A stretch of 64,000 nt of DNA from Clostridia bacterium. GTDB lineage: Bacteria; Bacillota; Clostridia; Oscillospirales; Acutalibacteraceae. Every line of letters starts with the position of its first letter. Positions within the stretch are counted from its first letter, which is position 1. The notes under the pieces were generated by a model that did not search any database, had not been told where the DNA came from, and saw nothing but the letters and a program-made list of their open reading frames with translations. Position numbers and translations under genes: made by a program. The stretch lies in the NCBI GenBank assembly GCA_017520705.1, contig JAFXFF010000018.1, positions 1 through 64,000 of the forward strand, in the 5' to 3' direction. This document shows positions 24,532-32,352 of the stretch, one piece after another.

Positions 24532-25593
24532 TTAAGATTCTAAGGGAATTTCGAAGCGGATGACCTCGCCCGTGCGAGCCGAAGCAAAAACCGCCTCGAT
24601 GAGCCGCATCACACGGCGCATCTGGTCATGGGTGACGATGGGAGTCGCCTCACCCTCCAAGCAAGCCGTGATGTTGCGGTAATATTCGCCGATATCCGGC
24701 CAGATATCGGGGATATCCAAGGTCTTGATGGTGTCCTCGCGGCGGGGGGCCATGGTCTTGGTCAGGCCGGCAGCAGTAACCACCGGCACCACGTCCTTAT
24801 CATCCTCGCCGTGGGCGCAGACAATCTTGCCCTCCAGGCCCCAGTTGTCCAACAGCATGGTGCCGTCCTGTCCCATCACCATCCATCGGGGCAGGGGGAT
24901 GAAATGGCTGGTACCCACCTCCACGGTGTAGTGGATGCCGTTATCGAACGTAAGGTCGATGAAGAAGCCGTCGTCGGTCTGCTCGTTGGTGACGTGGTTA
25001 AGGGTGGCGTACACCGACCGAATTTTAGCGTCAGGGAACAGCATCACCGCCTGGTCCAGCAGGTGGATGCCCCAGTCGTACACCATGCCGCCGCCCTGCT
25101 TCGGGTCCTGTCGCCAGTCGCCGGGGATGCCGTGGGCGCCGTGGACGCGGCTCTCGATGCGATACACGTCGCCCAAGATGCCCTCGCCCAAAATTTGATG
25201 GACGATGCGATAGCCGCGATCCCAACGGCGATTTTGGTGAACGGTGAGCAGTTTGCCTGCTTTGTCCGCCGCCTCCAACATCTCGGTGAGCAGCTTGGCG
25301 TTCAGAGTGACAGGCTTCTCACAGATGACGTGCTTGCCCGCCTCCAGCGCCTGAATGGCGATGGTGTGGTGAACGTCGTTGGGGGTGGCGATGAGCACGA
25401 TCTCAATGCTCTCATCCGCCAGCAAATCCTCTAAACTCTCGTAGATGTGTAGGCCGAAGCTGCGGGCGTATTCCCGCCGCTCCTCTTTAATATCCCACAC
25501 GCCGGTGGCGACGATCTCCTGCCCTTTCAAGAGCTTCTTGTAGTGGAAGGAGCCCATACCGCCGAAGCCAATAATGCCCATTTTATGTGTCAT
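24532..25593 (-). CDS. Gfo/Idh/MocA family NAD(P)-dependent oxidoreductase
   Basis: 353 residues. The nucleotide fold MGIIGFGGMGSFHYKKLL is at the N-terminus, VICEKPVTLNAKLL is the EKP motif with catalytic Lys, and DWGIHLLDQAVMLFPD is the conserved substrate-side His region. The ATG at 25593 has GGAGG 11 bases upstream; an ATG four codons on is a possible alternative. It is only distantly related to the 22412 oxidoreductase, so the two probably act on different intermediates. Confidence 0.92.
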   Translation of the reverse strand: MTHKMGIIGFGGMGSFHYKKLLKGQEIVATGVWDIKEERREYARSFGLHIYESLEDLLADESIEIVLIATPNDVHHTIAIQALEAGKHVICEKPVTLNAKLLTEMLEAADKAGKLLTVHQNRRWDRGYRIVHQILGEGILGDVYRIESRVHGAHGIPGDWRQDPKQGGGMVYDWGIHLLDQAVMLFPDAKIRSVYATLNHVTNEQTDDGFFIDLTFDNGIHYTVEVGTSHFIPLPRWMVMGQDGTMLLDNWGLEGKIVCAHGEDDKDVVPVVTAAGLTKTMAPRREDTIKTLDIPDIWPDIGEYYRNITACLEGEATPIVTHDQMRRVMRLIEAVFASARTGEVIRFEIPLES

Positions 25594-25618
25594 AATAGTT
25601 CAATCCTCCGCGTAACCG

Positions 25619-25777
25619 CTGACAAAATCGGGTTGCCGATATCGGCGAGATGATTTTTTGTCAGGAATAAGCAAAAAGCACAGGCAATACTGGATGTATT
25701 GCCGAGCATTTTTGATCTGCCTGACGGAAAATCAGCCGTCGAGATTGGTGACCAAGATTTTGCTCAGTGGTTACCAA
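25619..25777. repeat. Four-hairpin structured element within the sugar cluster
   Basis: The whole gap between two co-oriented genes is built of stems: CTGACAAAA (25619) with TTTTGTCAG (25656-25664) enclosing the palindrome GCCGATATCGGC (25635-25646); GGCAATAC with GTATTGCC (25683-25703); GACGG with CCGTC (25723-25740); and TTGGTGACC with GGTTACCAA (25745-25777). No coding frame and no T-tailed terminator. It ends one base before the neighbouring stop codon. Confidence 0.7.
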
Positions 25778-25778
25778 A

Positions 25779-26747
25779 TTATGCCCAATACATCTCACCC
25801 TTATCCTCGAAAATGAGGGTGTCCTGCAGGAACTTGATGGCCTTGCACAGGCCTTCGTTGCCGCTCATCAGACTATCTTCGTGCTCAATGCTGATGGCAT
25901 AGTCGTAGCCCGCCAGACGCAACTCGGAGACGATCGCCTTCCACGTCTCGGCGCCGTGGCCGTAGCCCACCGTGCGGAAGATCCAGGAACGCTCCAGCTC
26001 GTTGCCGTAATGGCCGGTATCCAGCACACCGTTTTTGGCGGTGTTGATGGCGTCGATGAAGGTGTCCTTGGCGTGGAAGTGGTGGATGGCACCCGCACGA
26101 CCCAGCTCGCGGATGACGGTGAGGATATCCATCCCCTGCCAGAACAGGTGGCTGGGATCCAGGTTAGCACCGATCTCAGGGCCGCAGGCCTCGCGCAGGC
26201 GCAGCATGGTGGCGGTGTTGTACACGCAGAAGCCGGGGTGCAGCTCCAGCGCGATCTTCACGCCGTGCTCACGGGCAAAGGCGGCCTTCTCTTTCCAGTA
26301 AGGAATCAGCACCTCGTTCCACTGATACTCCAGCGTGCGGCTGAAATCCTCCGGCCAAGGGCAGGTGACCCAGTTGGGTGTCCTGTCCTCGGGGCCGCCG
26401 CCGGGGCAACCCGAGAAAGTGTTGACCACGGGGATGCCCAACTTCTCCGCCAGCAGAATGGCGTTGACGAAATCCTTCTCATACGCCGCCGCCACCGCAG
26501 GATCGGGATGCATCATATTGCCGTGGGCAGAGAGGGCGCTGATCTGCAGCCCGTGGCGGGACACGGTGTCCAAAAACTCACGGCATTTGGCATCGTCCGC
26601 CAGCAGCTCCTCTGCATTGCAGTGGGCATTGCCGGGGCATCCGCCGCAGCCGATCTCCACCATCTGCACACCCTTGCCCGCCAGGAAACGGCAGGCATCG
26701 TCCAGCGACATCCCTCCCAAGGGTACGGTAAAAACGCCCAGTTTCAT
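25779..26747 (-). CDS. Sugar phosphate isomerase/epimerase (TIM barrel)
   Basis: 322 residues from the ATG at 26747, eight bases after AAAGGAGAG. The motifs MVEIGCGGCPGNAHCN, NTFSGCPGG, IALELHPGFCVYN, GANLDPSHLFWQGMD, HFHAKDTF and SIEHEDSL supply the Glu/Asp/His/Glu metal set of IolE/xylose-isomerase-like epimerases. First gene of the cluster. AraC and sugar dehydrogenases downstream suggest inositol- or uncommon-sugar breakdown, but no transporter or kinase is present to name the sugar. Confidence 0.92.
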   Translation of the reverse strand: MKLGVFTVPLGGMSLDDACRFLAGKGVQMVEIGCGGCPGNAHCNAEELLADDAKCREFLDTVSRHGLQISALSAHGNMMHPDPAVAAAYEKDFVNAILLAEKLGIPVVNTFSGCPGGGPEDRTPNWVTCPWPEDFSRTLEYQWNEVLIPYWKEKAAFAREHGVKIALELHPGFCVYNTATMLRLREACGPEIGANLDPSHLFWQGMDILTVIRELGRAGAIHHFHAKDTFIDAINTAKNGVLDTGHYGNELERSWIFRTVGYGHGAETWKAIVSELRLAGYDYAISIEHEDSLMSGNEGLCKAIKFLQDTLIFEDKGEMYWA

Positions 26748-26790
26748 ACGCAAATCTCTCCTTTTATTTGTGTAGTTTTCCTATATCCCC

Positions 26791-26818
26791 ATTATAAAAC
26801 ACACCGTTGCGTTTGCAT
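26791..26818 (-). promoter_or_regulatory. Possible promoter of the sugar cluster
   Basis: A perfect TATAAT on the minus strand (26796-26791) with a poor -35 (ATGCAA, 16-base spacer), as expected for an activator-dependent promoter. The octamer TTGCGTTT (26807-26814) overlaps the -35 region. Confidence 0.45.
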
Positions 26819-27026
26819 AGCCCTATTTGCGCTATTTTTCATATATTTCTGTCGTTTTTATGAGTTTAATTCTACTCGAAATTAACTATTTTGTACTACT
26901 TTTCAGTAGAGATTTTACCCAAAAAAGCGATAAATCGCCCCAGTTTCCCCATATGGCGCGTTTGTCATTTCCTCCAAAATTCAGCCTCCATTTCTGTCAC
27001 TTTCACCAATCGAAAGTCGATCTTTC

Positions 27027-27077
27027 TTGACAAGAATAACCCTCTCTCTTGACAATGATAGGATAATGTAGTAATAT
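27027..27077 (+). promoter_or_regulatory. Promoter of the ten-gene LicD operon, with a duplicated -35 box
   Basis: TTGACA (27049-27054), a 17-base spacer and TAATAT (27072-27077). A second TTGACA in the same context (TC..TCTTGACAA) is 22 bases upstream at 27027-27032 but has no -10 partner. The AT-rich stretch 26825-27026 shows nothing else I recognise. Confidence 0.75.
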
Positions 27078-27156
27078 AAGATGTCCTTATAGTGGATTAC
27101 TATGAGTTCTTATGCCATCTTGCCACCCACGATTGTGCGAAAAGAGGTTGATTTTT

Positions 27157-28749
27157 TTGACTCCGTTGCAATTCCGTATGCTGGAGCTCGTGCTGGAAAT
27201 CGACGAGATCTGCAAACGCCACAACATCACCTATTACCTGACCGGCGGCTCGGTGCTGGGCGCCGTTCGCCACAAAGGGTTCATTCCCTGGGACGACGAC
27301 GTGGACATCATGATGACTCGCGACGCCTTCAACCAATTCTGCAAGGTGTGCGAGACCGAGATGCGGGACGACCGCGAGATCATCACCATGATGAACACTC
27401 CCTGCCACACCAAGATCACCATCAAATACATGAACAAATCCACCTCCCAGATGTTCCGCTCTCAGGTGCTGGATTATACGGGCTGCGGCATCTCGCTGGA
27501 CATTATGATCCTGGATCCCCTGCCCGCCGACCCGGAGGCTAAGGAGCGGCACATCGCCGAGTGGGTGGTGTACAACGAGCTGCTCACCCCCTTCTTTATG
27601 GTCAATGAGCGGCTGTGGAAATACGTGGACCTCTACCGCCACTACGAGGCGGAGGCCAAGCGCATCGGCAAGGACAAGGTAATGGCAGACCTGTATCACC
27701 GCCTGTTTGAGGCCGAGCCCGCCGAGAGCAACCAGTACCTCTATCGCTGGGGTCAGCAGCTGCTCATCTACGACCGCGACCTCATGGGCACCCCCCGCTA
27801 CATGGATTTCTGCGGCCACAGCCTCCCCTGCCCCGAGAAGACGGTGGATTTCCTGCGCGCCACCTACGGCGACAACTGGATCTACCTCCCCGACGAGCAA
27901 AATCGGGAGACCCACACCTCCAATATGCACCCCGACATCGCCTACTGCAACTGGCTGCGGGACATCCGCCCCGCCATCGACAGCGACAAGGCGCTGGCCG
28001 ACTTTGTCACCCGTAAGGAGTGGAACGTGCAGAAGGCCATCCCTGCCCACGATATGCAGGTCATCGGCTATACTCAGAACGCCCTGCTCACCGAGCTGGA
28101 GTTTGAGTCCGATCCCAAGCTGAAATACGAGGCGCTGGCGACACTCTCCGCCGCCGAGCTGCTGACCCGTGCGGACGGCTATCTGCGTACCCAGATCAGC
28201 GGCCCTTATCTCAAAAATGACATCTACGTACATATTCCCGATGCCACCGTGGCGCTGATTCTCCGCGCGCTGCTGAAGCAAGGCGAGTTCGCCCGTGCAG
28301 GTAAACTGCTGGCCGCCCGCGCCAAGCAAGGGGCGCTGAACGAGGAGCTGACCGCCGTCAACGAGGCGTTCCTCACCATCCGCTCTCTGGTGCGATATTT
28401 CGAGGACCGTTACGTGGACGAAGCCGACGTGGAGCCCCTCACCGAGATGGCTCCCAAGCTGGAGGCGGCGCTGGCCGCCTATCCCGACCACCTGAATCTG
28501 CTGCGTTGCGAGCTGCAATACGCCCTGCTGTCCGACCCCGCCGCGGGGGACGAGGCGGCGGCTCGCCACGCCATCGCCGCCTTCCCCACCGACACCGAGC
28601 TGGCCTACTGGGCAGGCGCGGTGCTGGAACGGTGCGGCTACACCGACGAGGCCGCGGCACTGTACGAGCAGGCCGCCGCCACCGCCAACGGCGTTATCTT
28701 GATGTATCTCAACGACAAGGACCATAAAGGAGGAGTCAACCATGACTGA
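27157..28749 (+). CDS. LicD family phosphotransferase with C-terminal helical repeats
   Basis: 530 residues. LicD proteins move a phosphocholine-type group from a CDP donor onto a surface glycan. The nucleotidyltransferase-fold core is at about 1-240 with YYLTGGSVLGAVRHKGFIPWDDDVDIMM (split here for the motif: GGS, then DDDVD) intact, and MDFCGHSLPCPEKTVDFLRATYGDNW near its end. Residues about 330-530 are helical with TPR-like blocks (AYWAGAVLERCGYTDEAAAL). TTG 27157, nine bases after AGAGG, gives the family's usual LTPLQ beginning; the frame upstream of it is ignored. It overlaps the next gene by eight bases. First gene of the operon. Confidence 0.88.
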   Translation: MTPLQFRMLELVLEIDEICKRHNITYYLTGGSVLGAVRHKGFIPWDDDVDIMMTRDAFNQFCKVCETEMRDDREIITMMNTPCHTKITIKYMNKSTSQMFRSQVLDYTGCGISLDIMILDPLPADPEAKERHIAEWVVYNELLTPFFMVNERLWKYVDLYRHYEAEAKRIGKDKVMADLYHRLFEAEPAESNQYLYRWGQQLLIYDRDLMGTPRYMDFCGHSLPCPEKTVDFLRATYGDNWIYLPDEQNRETHTSNMHPDIAYCNWLRDIRPAIDSDKALADFVTRKEWNVQKAIPAHDMQVIGYTQNALLTELEFESDPKLKYEALATLSAAELLTRADGYLRTQISGPYLKNDIYVHIPDATVALILRALLKQGEFARAGKLLAARAKQGALNEELTAVNEAFLTIRSLVRYFEDRYVDEADVEPLTEMAPKLEAALAAYPDHLNLLRCELQYALLSDPAAGDEAAARHAIAAFPTDTELAYWAGAVLERCGYTDEAAALYEQAAATANGVILMYLNDKDHKGGVNHD

Positions 28750-29965
28750 CATCCAACAAAGACTGCTGACCCTGCTGACCGATCTGGATGCGCTGTGTCA
28801 GCGTGAGGGTATCCGCTACTACCTGTGCCTGGAAACGGCTCTGGGCGCCTATCGCAACGAGGCATTCTTCCCCTCCTGCTGTGAGGCCAACGTGGCCATG
28901 ACCGTGGAGGATGCGCTGCGCTTCATTAAGGCGGTGCGCAAGGAGAATCGTACCGACCGCGTCGTCGATTCCATGTACACCAACAAGAATTATCCCGACT
29001 TCACCGTCCGCTACGGTGACGCCGGAACCCTGATGATGCAGCTGCCCTACAACGAGGCCTCTGTGGTGCCCGCCGTCGCGGTGACCATCCACATGATCCG
29101 CTACAAGGGCAAGCGCTCCTCCAAGATCTACCGCACCACCCGCACCCTATGGAAGGCCTGCGTGAAGCCCACCGTGGCGGTTGCCGGCTTCTCCCGCCGT
29201 GCGGCGGTCATCGCCTGCCACGCGGCTAAGAACGTGCTGGGCGGCCGTCTGTTTGGCCGCAATCTGTTTAAGCTGTGGGTGTCCATCCACCGCCGCAAGA
29301 ACAATAAGAACGTGTCCATCTGCGCCGGCACCTATAAATTCCCTCAGGAGCTGATTGCCGGCACCACCACCGTGACGCTGGAGGGACAGGCCTTCCCCAC
29401 CTTTGCGAAATTGGAGACCTACTTTGAAAAAGCCTTCGGCAAAAAGTGGGAGACCTGCAAGCCCGTATACCTGACCCCCTCCTCCGCCCTGCTGGCCTCC
29501 GCCAACGTGTCCTACCGCGAGTACATTCGCCGTTCCAAGGACCACATCAACTATAAGGCCATCCAGAAGAAGAAGATCAAACTGGATCTCATTCAGGCTA
29601 AGGTGTCTCTCTACAACCACAAGATCAACGGCTACTACGCTATCGTGGACCGCACCCAGCGCCGCTTTGCCATGTATGAGAAATACATGCCCATGAAGTC
29701 CACGCTGGTGCAGCTGCATCAAGAGGAGCGCTGGGAGGAGCTCAACGAGCTGCTCAAGCCCTACCGCTCTGCCCTGTGGGCCTGCTACAAGAAGAAGCTG
29801 GGCCTGTGCTTCGATAAGGACATCTTCGAGATGACTATGGATATCCTGCTGCGTGAGGGCAGCAAAACCTACGTCCGTAAACTGCGCGCCATGGTGCCCG
29901 AATCCCATTGGGAGCCGCTGGTGATTACCGATTATAAAGGAGAGCCCATTAATTATGTTGGATGA
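28742..29965 (+). CDS. LicD-like protein lacking the catalytic acidic motif (probable pseudoenzyme)
   Basis: 407 residues, good GGAGGAG ribosome-binding site. The N-terminus aligns with the LicD core (ICK-like CQREGIRYYLCLETALGAYRNEAFFP), but where active relatives have PWDDDID this protein has SCCEANVAM, so the metal-binding acids are gone. A later LicD-type signature is kept: VTLEGQAFPTFAKLETYFEKAFGKKW. A basic segment follows the core (KGKRSSKIYRTTRTLWK). No frameshift is visible and it overlaps both neighbours, so it looks maintained, perhaps as an adaptor for the active LicD enzymes. Its closest relative in the window is the N-terminal half of the 35728 protein. Confidence 0.75.
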   Translation: MTDIQQRLLTLLTDLDALCQREGIRYYLCLETALGAYRNEAFFPSCCEANVAMTVEDALRFIKAVRKENRTDRVVDSMYTNKNYPDFTVRYGDAGTLMMQLPYNEASVVPAVAVTIHMIRYKGKRSSKIYRTTRTLWKACVKPTVAVAGFSRRAAVIACHAAKNVLGGRLFGRNLFKLWVSIHRRKNNKNVSICAGTYKFPQELIAGTTTVTLEGQAFPTFAKLETYFEKAFGKKWETCKPVYLTPSSALLASANVSYREYIRRSKDHINYKAIQKKKIKLDLIQAKVSLYNHKINGYYAIVDRTQRRFAMYEKYMPMKSTLVQLHQEERWEELNELLKPYRSALWACYKKKLGLCFDKDIFEMTMDILLREGSKTYVRKLRAMVPESHWEPLVITDYKGEPINYVG

Positions 29966-31541
29966 GCAAATCGGTCTTTTGACCCTGCTGAAAGAATTTG
30001 ACAGCATTTGCAGAAAACATCATATCACCTACTACCTCGAGGGCGGCTCTCTGCTGGGCGCCGTGCGCCACAAGGGCTTTTTGCCCTGGGACGACGACAT
30101 CGACCTGTGCATCACCCGCGCCGAGTGGAAGAAGCTGCTGGCGGTTATCGACCAGGATCTGCCCCCCAATCGAGAGATCTATTGCTACGAGCGGTACCCC
30201 CAATATCTGCGCGAGACGGTGAAATACACCAATTTGGATTCCACCGTGCTGTTCCGCAACCACATCCTGGACGGTCTGGCGGCCGGTCAGCACATTGACC
30301 TGTTTATTCTCGACCCCGCCCCCTCCGATCCCAAGGAACTGGAAGAATACAAGACGCTGGCCACCATCTACTCTGAGCTGATGACCCCCGTCTACGTGAT
30401 GTGCGAGGACATCCTCGACCATCGGGAGGAGTACAACTTCTACCGCCATCTGATGAAGGTGCAGGGCCGCGAGCACGTGCTGGAAGGCCTGCGTAAAAAG
30501 CTGTACGCCTACGAGGATACCGAGGACTGCACCACCTACTACCTGCGCTGGGGCAACAAGCATCGCTTCTTCGACAAGGCGATGTTCGGCACCCCCGTGG
30601 AGGTGGAGTTTGAGGGCGGCCTGTACCCCGCCCCGCAGCAGTATCACCGCTTTCTGCGGGCCGAGTTCGGCGACACGTGGATGATGGTGCCCAAGGCCTC
30701 CCAGCAGGAGGATCATGACACCTTCGACTGCTACGGCATCCCCAACAAGGATTTCATCGCCGACTACACCCCCTTCCTCAATTTTGAGGATCTGCGGCAG
30801 ACCTATATCGCCCGCAAGAAGCAGAATATGCGCAAGCTGGCACTCAAGCGCCGCTACGATCGTGAGCGGGCTGAGATGCTGCACATCCTCTACGAGGTGG
30901 CGCTGGAACCCATAACCGCTGCTCTCAGCCCCGAGGCACAGGCCCTGTTGGTGGAGGACCGTCACCACGAATTGGCGGCCCTGCTGCAGCCCTACTGCGA
31001 CGCCCAGCTCTCTCCCGAGCTGGCAGACCACGGGCTGGCGATGGCGGTGAGCAAAGAGGTGCTGTACGCCGCCGCAGTGTCCCTGATTATGACCGGGCGC
31101 TACTGGGTAGCGGAGCGGATGATGGCCCTGCATAAGGACAACCCCGCTGTATACACCGAGCACATCGAGCAACTGGCGGCCTTGTGTGCCGACATCCGCG
31201 GCTGTATCCTCGCCTGCGAGGAGCAACGCTTTGCCGATGCCGCCCTGCTGGCGGACCGCTGGATCGAGCGGTACCCCCTGCAGATCAACCTGGCCACCTT
31301 TAAGATCGAGCAAGGCCTGCGGGAGGGCGCGGATACCACCGCTCTGTTAGCCCGCACGGAGGCTCTGCTGACCCACTACCCCGAGAGCGATACGCTGATG
31401 TACCTGATGGGCCGTCTGCACACCGCTCTGGGCCATACCGCCGACGGGATGGAGTGGTACACCCGCTGTGCCGCCGTCACCCGCAACGGACTGATTATGA
31501 TGGAGCTGCCTGCCGAAGCCATGCAGGCCGCACAGGACTGA
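29955..31541 (+). CDS. LicD family phosphotransferase with C-terminal helical repeats
   Basis: 528 residues, same architecture as the first gene of the operon. The core (about 1-270) has YYLEGGSLLGAVRHKGF and PWDDDIDLCI intact, and VEFEGGLYPAPQQYHRFLRAEFGDTW. The C-terminal part (about 300-528) consists of helical repeats (RFADAALLADRWIERYPLQ, then YPESDTLMYLMGRLHTALG). The start overlaps the preceding stop by 11 bases. As the two long LicD proteins are paralogues in one operon, they may act on different acceptor sugars. Confidence 0.88.
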   Translation: MLDEQIGLLTLLKEFDSICRKHHITYYLEGGSLLGAVRHKGFLPWDDDIDLCITRAEWKKLLAVIDQDLPPNREIYCYERYPQYLRETVKYTNLDSTVLFRNHILDGLAAGQHIDLFILDPAPSDPKELEEYKTLATIYSELMTPVYVMCEDILDHREEYNFYRHLMKVQGREHVLEGLRKKLYAYEDTEDCTTYYLRWGNKHRFFDKAMFGTPVEVEFEGGLYPAPQQYHRFLRAEFGDTWMMVPKASQQEDHDTFDCYGIPNKDFIADYTPFLNFEDLRQTYIARKKQNMRKLALKRRYDRERAEMLHILYEVALEPITAALSPEAQALLVEDRHHELAALLQPYCDAQLSPELADHGLAMAVSKEVLYAAAVSLIMTGRYWVAERMMALHKDNPAVYTEHIEQLAALCADIRGCILACEEQRFADAALLADRWIERYPLQINLATFKIEQGLREGADTTALLARTEALLTHYPESDTLMYLMGRLHTALGHTADGMEWYTRCAAVTRNGLIMMELPAEAMQAAQD

Positions 31542-31557
31542 AAGTGAGGTTTTTCAC

Positions 31558-32352
31558 ATGGAAAATCAAAATACTAAGATTGTAGTCAACGGCCTGAAGG
31601 TCGTGCTGGGTAAAAAGACCATTCTGGAAAACATCCACTTTGACGTCAAGGATGGCGAATTTCTCTCCATCCTCGGCCCCTCCGGTTGCGGTAAGACCAC
31701 CATCCTGCGTTGCCTGATCGGTCTGCTGAACCCCACCGGCGGCACCATTGTCAAGGACGGCACCGACATCACCAAGCTGGGTCCCTCCAAGCGGGGTATG
31801 GGCATTGTGTTCCAGAACTACGCCCTGTTTGAGAATATGAGTGTGCTCAAGAACGTGGAGTACGCCCTGCGTCTGGACAAGAGCCGTAAGGCAGAGAGCC
31901 GCAAGATCGCCATGGAGATGCTGCAGGTGGTGGGTCTGGCCGACCACGCCAAGAAGCGTCCCAGCCGCCTCTCCGGCGGCCAACAGCAGCGTGTGGCCAT
32001 CGCCCGTACCCTGGCGCTCAACCCCGATGTCATCCTCTTTGACGAGCCTATGTCCGCTCTGGACGTGGACACCCGTATGATCCTGCGTCAGGAGCTGAAG
32101 GACCTGCAGAAGAAATTCGGCACCACCATGATCTACATCACCCACGATCAGGAGGAGGCCTTCGCTATGTCCGACCGCATCATGGTAATGGACAACGGCG
32201 TCATCCACCAGATCGACACCCCCGAAAACATCATTAAGAATCCCGCCGACGACTACGTCCGTCGCTTTGTGGTACATAACCTGCAACTCAAGATCGATTC
32301 TCTGAGCCGCTTCTCCACTGCAAACGCGAAAGGGGATGACTCGGCTCAATGA
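31558..32352 (+). CDS. ABC importer ATPase (iron/phosphonate/polyamine type)
   Basis: 264 residues. Walker A GPSGCGKTT, Q-loop FQNYALFENMS, signature LSGGQQQRVAIAR, Walker B VILFDEPMSALD and the switch His of YITHDQEEA are all present. It is close to the PotA/FbpC/PhnT group but ends soon after the ATPase core, without the C-terminal TOBE domain of many members. It overlaps the permease gene by four bases (ATGA). It energises import of the substrate bound by the lipoprotein at 43033, which is not in this operon (inference). Confidence 0.93.
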   Translation: MENQNTKIVVNGLKVVLGKKTILENIHFDVKDGEFLSILGPSGCGKTTILRCLIGLLNPTGGTIVKDGTDITKLGPSKRGMGIVFQNYALFENMSVLKNVEYALRLDKSRKAESRKIAMEMLQVVGLADHAKKRPSRLSGGQQQRVAIARTLALNPDVILFDEPMSALDVDTRMILRQELKDLQKKFGTTMIYITHDQEEAFAMSDRIMVMDNGVIHQIDTPENIIKNPADDYVRRFVVHNLQLKIDSLSRFSTANAKGDDSAQ

